A stretch of 64,000 nt of DNA from Lichenostomus cassidix (taxonomy: Eukaryota > Chordata > Aves > Passeriformes > Meliphagidae): positions 39,919,850 through 39,983,849 of the forward strand of contig CM039183.1 of the NCBI GenBank assembly GCA_008360975.2, written 5' to 3'. Below, piece by piece: positions 56,930 through 64,000 of this stretch. The position numbers were made by a program, and so were the translations under genes. The notes below the pieces were generated by a model. That model was not told the origin of the DNA, ran no database searches, and worked only from the letters and a program-made list of their open reading frames with translations. Every line of letters starts with the position of its first letter. Position 1 is the first letter of the stretch.

Positions 56930-59249
56930 CTTTCTTCACAGAAGAGTGTCTCCTAATAAAACACTGCAAAATCTTCCTTTCAAAAGAATTTGACTCCTCT
57001 GTATTGGTGATGAATAACTCAATTATTTCACCTATAAATGGATGCACAAGAACTTACAGGATTCCACAGCTTTCACTGATCTCTTCTCTGCTATACCACA
57101 GCAATACAAAGCAATGTCTCAGTTGTAGGACAGTGCTCTTTACCTTGTGCTAGTACAGCCACAATAATAACCAATATCCTGGATTCTATTTTCTTAATTG
57201 TTTTCCTGTTCACCTTTTCCATTATATCAGGATATATGTTCCACTACAAGTTTAGCTACTTTCCCAACCCCTCAAAATCCTGCTAAAGAGACATTTTAAA
57301 TGTCTAAAAAGACATTTTAAAAAACTGATTCCAATTAAACTTTCCATAGAATTAAGCAGAAATTTTGTTAAGCAATCTATTAACTCCAGATATCTACAGG
57401 TATCATAGCAATGGAAAAAAAAGTGGACAAAACCCTCTTGAATTAATAGGTAGATACTATGTGTATGATTTTATCTGATTGTTTCCTTTCAGGCTTTAAT
57501 TCTATTTTTTTAAGTAGCAACAGGTGGTGATCAAAATTATTTTGGATATAGCAGGCTTTACGTGGCCAGCTGGCATGCTCTACAGCCTCCTAAGAATGCT
57601 TTTCTGGTCAGAGCTTTTCATGGGTTACCACAACAAACATCTGGTAATTGCATGGGACAGCAAACAGCCAAGTTCTCCCTATGTTCTCCATTTTGCATCT
57701 TTTAGTCTACATTCCAAAATATGTATCTTTTTATGTTGCAAAAAAACTTGAAGAATATTAGAAAAAAATGTACTCTGTTTTCTGCCTTTGGAAGAGAAAG
57801 ATACTGGAATGTGTGTGTCTTTATAAATAAGGGAATACTCTCACAAAGTCTGGTTCATTCTACTCGATGCATTAAAAAAACTGAACGACAAACAATTATT
57901 TTTTTAAACCACTTTCATTTGTATTCTGTTTCTTTGTGCCAGTGCTCTGGTATTTGTTCAGAGACTCTTCATACCAGAAGATCTATTGAGGCCCTGCAAA
58001 ATCCAAGTATAACTTGACAGCAGCAGTAGCTACCTTAGATGTACTGTACACATGGGTTTCATTTCATTTAAACACCAAACCCTTCACATAGGAACTCAGC
58101 ATGTTTTTACCATAGCATCCAGCAGGGACCACATCCTTTTGTTCCCCATCCTCTATACTTTCATGCATCTCCAGTCCCAAACTTGGAGGAACTCCAGCCA
58201 CTCTTTCATCCCTCAGAATCTGGATAACTAGACTCAAAAGCTCCAAGACAAAAAGACGGCTCTTTTTGTCATCATCATGGGATCCTCATGTTCAGAAGAA
58301 ACCAAGAACTAGTCAAATTCTAAGTATGTGTGCATTTGTATCTTGCTTAGGATGATGTCAATCAGCTAGTTCACAGTGGAGATGCAAACTGAAAAGTATG
58401 TCAAAATTGAAGGGTCACCCATTCAAACTGCATGTCTGACCCTCAGGTCTCAAAGTGCAATTGTGAGAAAGTGTATGAGATGAGCTCCCTGTGACTGCAG
58501 GAATTCTACTAAAATATCTTACCAGAGGAACTTATGATCTAGTTGCCCAATACCATAACACTAGTTGGAGATTTTGCGTTAATGTCTAAAACTGTCTTCA
58601 TACAATTGGCATATCCTTTCAGAGTCTGAAAGAAGGTGAAACTGATTTTCTCTGGGATCATACACCAAAGTATTATCATACAGCTGAGTATTCTGCAGAA
58701 GCAATCAGTATGTGCAAGTAGTCCAATATTCCTCAAGTCTTCACTGTGGTCCAATAAGCACCCATGCTGCCTTTTTTTTTCAGGAGGAGATCGGAAGTGA
58801 CTACTTCAGCAGCAAAGAGCATAGTTCAATAGCTGAACTTCCATTGCTCAGCTGATCACAATGTGAGTCAAAGGCAGGCAGCTGCTGCCACCATAGGTGT
58901 TACTTCCACGGCTGTTGGGAGCTCTTCCTAACACCTTGTCCCTGCCACTCTTATTAACCTGAAAGAGTAATCTAGCCAATACCACATCTAATTCCTCACA
59001 CTACCACAGTAGCATCCCACACCTCCCAGTTGGGCTGTACTAACTCTTCCCTGCTGTCCCCATCTCTGGGTAGATAATAAGCACATCTGACAGCATAGCA
59101 CAACTGTCCCTTTCTTGCCTCCTAAACTAATTTCCAACTTCAGCTGTTATTGCATATCTTGCTCTCTTAGTCAATATTACATCAGCTCCCCCAGCAAGTT
59201 TTCCATACCCTACCTTTTCTGTGGCAAGTAAAAAACAAATGCTATTTTC

Positions 59250-59640
59250 ATAGAATCACCAAGTGACATCATGGTTGAGGTTGATAGGCAGCTCTGGAGG
59301 TCATCTTATCCAGCCTCACTGCTCAAATAGAGTCAGTGTGGCTTTACCAATGCTAAGCAGAGGGGAGGTATCACCTCCCACAACCTGCTGGCAATACTCT
59401 TTCTGATACAGCCCAGGACATCACAAGCCTTCTTTGCCACAAGGGCACATTTCTGGCTCATGTTCATCTTGGTGTCCTTTTCTGTAAAGCTGTGTTCCAT
59501 CTGGTTGCCTCTCAGCATATATTGGTGCCTGGGGTTTGCATTTGGTGACAACAGGACTTTGCACTTCCCTTTGCTGAACTTCATAAGGCTTAGCCTGAAG
59601 CAAAGAGCAAAGAGGGCATGGGTGGGGTTCCAAGGCTGGA
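59250..59640 (-). mobile_element. CR1 LINE with internal deletion, antisense, RT frame remnant
   Basis: The plus strand starts with the antisense CR1 tail (CATAGAATCACCAAGTGACA, GGAGGTCATCTTATCCAGCC). By about 59340 it has already switched to reverse-transcriptase C-terminal sequence. On the minus strand an open frame between about 59600 and 59333 contains KFSKGKCKVL, KCALVAKKACDVLGCIRKSI and ALVKPH, conserved blocks of the CR1 RT C-terminal domain. The usual stretch between this domain and the 3' tail (several hundred bases, including the FFT..V..HWN..P.E block) is missing, so the copy carries an internal deletion. The frame is unbroken for roughly 85 codons but encodes only a fragment. Confidence 0.82.
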
Positions 59641-62600
59641 CAGAGCAATTAGGACCCAGTGGTGCAACGAGGGTCCCCACAGTTCAGCCTGTAACTTGAG
59701 TAAAGATACATCTGAAAAGCTGTGGTCAAGCTAGGCCACACAATTACTGACACAAAGAAGGGTGAAGCTTTATTGCATTATGACTTTAGCTGTAATTTAC
59801 TGATGAGCAATGCCTACAAGCTTTACTGGGGATCTGAAATCCACCTTGGGGAAAAAATGTTACACTACTTCATGCTCTAAAACCTCTCACTAGGAAACGG
59901 ACTCCTTGGAATGAACCATGCAAGGGAAGCTGCAGAAAACTGGACACACAGTTTTTCTCATTATCAGCTAGTCATGAAAATATCTGAATTCACGTAACTT
60001 TGCTAGTGAATATGAGCTGGTGATACTAAGTGTTTAGTCAATATTCTAAATGCATTTGACAAAGTGAAGAGGGAAACTCTGTGAATTTATAGTTTCCTCC
60101 TAACAGAATCAATGAAAGAAATTTTCTTTCTTCTGGACATTTAAGCACAGAATCATCTAATCTTCAAGAGAGAGGAAGTGAGAAATTGAAAGGATCCAGA
60201 CTGATGAAGCAGAATTAAAAACTGTCATACGAAATTCAGGTGATATATTAACATATTAAAGCAGCAGGTATTTAGTCTAGTCTGATACTTTGTGTTGTTG
60301 AGTTTACTGTGTAAGGAAATGGAATGTTCATTAATTCCTAAGTTTTTACATTCTTTCTCTGCACTGGCTTGACAGCACTGGGATGCCAAAGTACATCTCA
60401 CTGCCCTATGTGCTCATGAGCAGAGCCAACAAGCACAGGCAGGACTGGCAGACAAGGAGGCTTAGTGTATTGGAATTTTCTGATATATCTGGCCTCTGTG
60501 GTCTAAAGGACTCAGCAACTTGTGTCTCCCAATACAGACTTTTCCAAGATATGAAATTTAAATATGGTGGAGACAACAGGTACAGGGGAGTATGAATCAA
60601 TGCTAGATTCCCGATTTTGGAAAGAGCAGCAATGTCTCCAAAATGCATGCAATACACACAGCAGTATGAGGAAGAATAGTACAGCTTCTTGTGAGTGACA
60701 GACAAATAAGAATTTACAATGTTTTATCACAAAGAATACTTCAACTCCTTCAAAAATGTAAGAATGCATTAACTTTTTGTATCTCCTGATCATTAAATGT
60801 TTTTCTGAGTCTTTCTTGGGAATCCTCAAGCTGGTGACTATAATGTTACTCTTATTCAGATTCCCACAGCATCTTAGCCTAACTCCTCTGTTCACTGTTT
60901 CACCTTGGACACAAGAGAAATTAATCTTACTTGTTCTCCAAGTAGTCATTCTTTTAGACAATATAGACATAAATTGCTCTTCAAAATGTCTTGGAAGTTG
61001 TTCAAAGGTTATTATCTTACCCTAAAGCATGTATTCACAAGGTCTCATAGTTCATTATCCTAACCTGGAAGAAGAGTACCCATAGTTGGTTCTTCTTCCA
61101 AGAAAAACTATTTTCCTTGCTTCTTTATTCCTAAGTTCATTTTGAAGATCATCTAGAGCTTTTCTTAGCTATAGTTATAAATTAGGAGAATGCAGGAGAA
61201 GTATAAAAAGATTCAAAATCTTCAGATGAAACTTTAAAAATCCAGGCATTTCAAAGGAAATGAAGCAGGAGTCTGAGTAAATCCAAAAGCCACTACCAGG
61301 GTCCAAGATTCCCTCAATTACTGGCAAGATGACCTGGCTGTGTGAGGTTGGCTGACAACATCAGAAAGTTAAAACACCTTTACTTGTACCACCTTCAGAG
61401 GAACCTATGAGACTTTCTGGCACTCTGAAGCAATGTTGGAACACTGCCAGATCATTAATAGTGAAAGAGACAGACAAATTCACAGCTTTATCAAGAAAAG
61501 ATTATGAAAACTGAAGTTGCAAAATACTTTCACCAAATTCAAGCACAAAAGAAAAGTTAAATGAATTTTCACTGAGAAAAAAATGTAGTTTGATAGCACA
61601 GGTTGGATAGAAAAGTTCTTGTAGAACTCAGAGCAAAAATATCAATATATTCAAAACTTATAAAGCTATAGGCCAGGTTAACCTGTTTGAAGATTTCATC
61701 TAAGCAGACCAAAAAAGAACCTGAGCATCCTGCTATGATTCCTCAGTCAAATGTGAGAAAAGGAATGCATGTCATAAGAAAAGGAGACATCATCATAGAA
61801 AAGACCTCTAAGAGTCCTAAGGAAATTTTACATAGTTGTTCTGCAAATTATTTCCCATGCTTTCAACAGCAGCTTTGAAGAGCACTGTGCTAGAGGGATT
61901 TTTTCCCCTTATTTTATCAAAATTTTATACTTTATGGTATTTTTAAATAGAGTAACAATGGATAGATTCTTGAGGGCAACAAACAGATTAAAGAAAAGCA
62001 AAACAATTTTCACTGTGGAAGCCTTGGGAAAATATTTAGAACAAAATAAACAAACAATAAAGTGGAGATCTTGAAGTTAAATGTTACTATCCACAACACT
62101 GCAAACAGTATAAATGAGAAGGTGGACTTACCTTTGCTACATTTAAAGAATACTGGACAAAGATTTCACTAAACAAACCCTATACTGGCAAACCCAGAGC
62201 AGAAACAAAGAGAGGTTATTCCAGAGGGACTGGAAACAGTTGCTGATGCACCAACTTTACAAATCAACAACTTTAAGAGATTAAAGGTACTGGCCCATCA
62301 TGAGATTGCTTAGGAACTAATCTCTCCTGTAAGTACTCAGCAGTGCAAGGGAAGGACTGGATTTGATTGGACAAGACTTATGAACAAAAAAAATAAGCAA
62401 GAGTGTTCAGTCCATGTAACTATAGTAGACCTAACACTTCAGCAGAGACTTGTTCCAAGTTCAAACAGAGCTTTCCAAACTTAGACATTTTAAATTTATT
62501 TATGTGAAAAACACCTGGTGAACACATAGGAAAAATTGAACAGTTTTCCTCCTTCTGAGAACTCAAGAATGGATTTTAAAATATAGAAGACTCAGTCTCT

Positions 62601-63712
62601 GGTCTGAGCATTGACAAAAAATTTCATTTTAAAAAATTTGTTGGGTTTTTTTCCCTTGAAAGTTGTTAGCAAGTGGAAAACAATGATTTATTTTTTCTAT
62701 TCCTTCTCCACACGAGTTAATACCATTGATCACTGTGTAATATGTAACAAACACACACACATACATAATACCTCATAAGCACCCTTAAAATATCTGTCAT
62801 TAAGGACTTGAATTACTTTTTTGAAGCTTGGCTAATAGAACACAGTGGACACTAGAATACACTGACCTTGCCAAATTAAATATACAGCAAGAACATACAT
62901 AAATTAGTCCCTTTTTCTCAAGACATATTAATTTAATCGATTGCCCAGATTTTACACTTTAACTATTTTACCATTCACCGACTTTACTTCTATTAGTATT
63001 TAGAAACAAAGAGACAGATAAGTGATCTGTGAAAGGCTTTCTACTTTTTCATTACTCTTCAGCAACACAGTTTGAGCAGTTTATTAGAAAAGCATAAGAA
63101 GGTAACATATTCCAACCCCAGCAGTCTCTAGTTTCATTACTTTCTGGCATTCAGTGAAGGTAATACAGCAATGCTTTTGGAAAGAACATATATGCCCCCT
63201 ATAGATTTAACATCTTTTTACTGCATAAAGCTGGAAATAAATGAAAGGCTCATTAAGCATTGCCCAAATAGAAAATTCAGTACTAGAAAAATTATATTAC
63301 ATCTTTCAATAGATATGTTTGCATAGAGAGAAAGCAAATAGGAAATTATTCTTTGAAGATAAAGCATCCTCCTGTCCAAACCCCTTTTCTTTTAAACATA
63401 ATTCTTTTGGCCTGCACAACAGAGATCACCCCCAGTATTAATTTACCTGAGCAATGGTCCCTCCTTGACATGCTATTTCTTTGTCCCAAGGCTTTCCCAA
63501 ACACAACATTGAAAGGTTTTAGAAAAAGTGTAGCATTTAATTCTGAGTTTATGGTAATGTATTATGCAAATTTATAGTACTACATACGTGGTTTGTAATA
63601 ATGTTGTTGCAATTGGTTTATATTTTAAAAGATAGATCATAGATTTTACTTCTTTTAGCAGTAAGGGCATGCTGTTTTGGAAATACCATTAGCATTCAGT
63701 TCAGTACACTAT

Positions 63713-63727
63713 TATATATATATATAC
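63713..63727. repeat. Short (TA)n tract
   Basis: About seven TA units. Confidence 0.85.
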
Positions 63728-63968
63728 AATTGGATCTACAAAGGTGGGTAAACATGGGTGATAAATCTTAAATATTTAATGGCTCCTACATAACTCACTA
63801 TAATTGAGGAATGATAATTTTTTTGGTCTTTTAAAACTAGTAAAATTCAATTAGCCGGTAGATCCGATTCCACACCTAAATTTCTACTGGTATATCAGAG
63901 CAAGTATGAAAATTCTGAATAAAGAAATCACATGGCTTTTTATTCCAAGCTACCTAATTCATTCTTAC

Positions 63969-64000
63969 CTCAGTGTTCTTAAATCCCACAGTTTGATGCC
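63969..64000 (-). CDS. WDR27: WDR27 coding exon (partial, cut by window edge)
   Basis: Read on the minus strand, this piece translates as GIKLWDLRTLR, with the last Arg codon split after AG. It is followed at once by a strong donor, GTAAGAAT (63968 downward). The LWDLR motif is the classic end of a WD40 repeat, and LWDLRTLRCER across the junction matches vertebrate WDR27. WDR27 is a poorly characterised WD40 beta-propeller protein, presumed to be a scaffold, with no known catalytic activity. The exon starts beyond the right edge of the window, so its full length and the N-terminal blades of the protein are not visible here. The frame joins the next exon at 54726 in phase 2, where the G there completes AGG (Arg). 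The gene call rests on recalled family sequence; the splice sites and frame are seen directly. Confidence 0.88.

Noticed and set aside
60512..60970. Longest minus-strand open frame, 152 codons
   Set aside because: It has no recognisable domain and a composition like random translation, and it lies inside a WDR27 intron with overlapping frames on the other strand and no splice or promoter support.

Overview
The window is a 64 kb stretch of AT-rich vertebrate nuclear DNA, almost certainly from a bird. The recognisable interspersed repeats are CR1 LINEs with the usual sauropsid 3' tail (variants of AGAATCACAGAAT / TGATTCTNTGAT). No mammalian-type repeats such as Alu or L1 were seen. Coding sequence is a tiny fraction of the window and is split by GT-AG introns.

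The one gene I can support is WDR27 (WD repeat domain 27), read on the minus strand. Four coding exons are visible. In transcript order they are 64000-63969 (runs off the right edge), 54726-54624, 42811-42713 and 6968-6921 (terminal, with TGA). They join without a frame break and encode the last two WD40 blades and the C-terminus. The residues match the C-terminal part of vertebrate WDR27 as I remember it (LWDLRTLRCER, YPCGIA.SPCGRF, the YEM.SSTFSH block, TATLDGKLQLFL). The introns between them are about 9.2, 11.8 and 35.7 kb.

Layout: 1-6249 is intergenic DNA downstream of WDR27, with two old CR1 fragments and no gene. 6250-6920 probably holds the 3' UTR. 6969-42712 is the very large last intron, with several CR1 copies (one nearly 1 kb), an LTR/tRNA-like fragment, microsatellites and small inverted repeats. 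42812-54623 is an intron with simple repeats only. 54727-63968 is an intron with one internally deleted CR1 that keeps part of its reverse-transcriptase frame.

I see no new multi-gene system, CRISPR array, rRNA or intact tRNA. The observations most worth checking concern WDR27 processing: a perfect 10-bp hairpin over the polypyrimidine tract of the in-frame 99-bp exon, and a possible intronic poly(A) site just after that exon that would give a different C-terminus. A tRNA-Lys-like 5' half inside an LTR-like fragment is also worth a look. Nearly all long open frames outside WDR27 look like chance or CR1 remnants.
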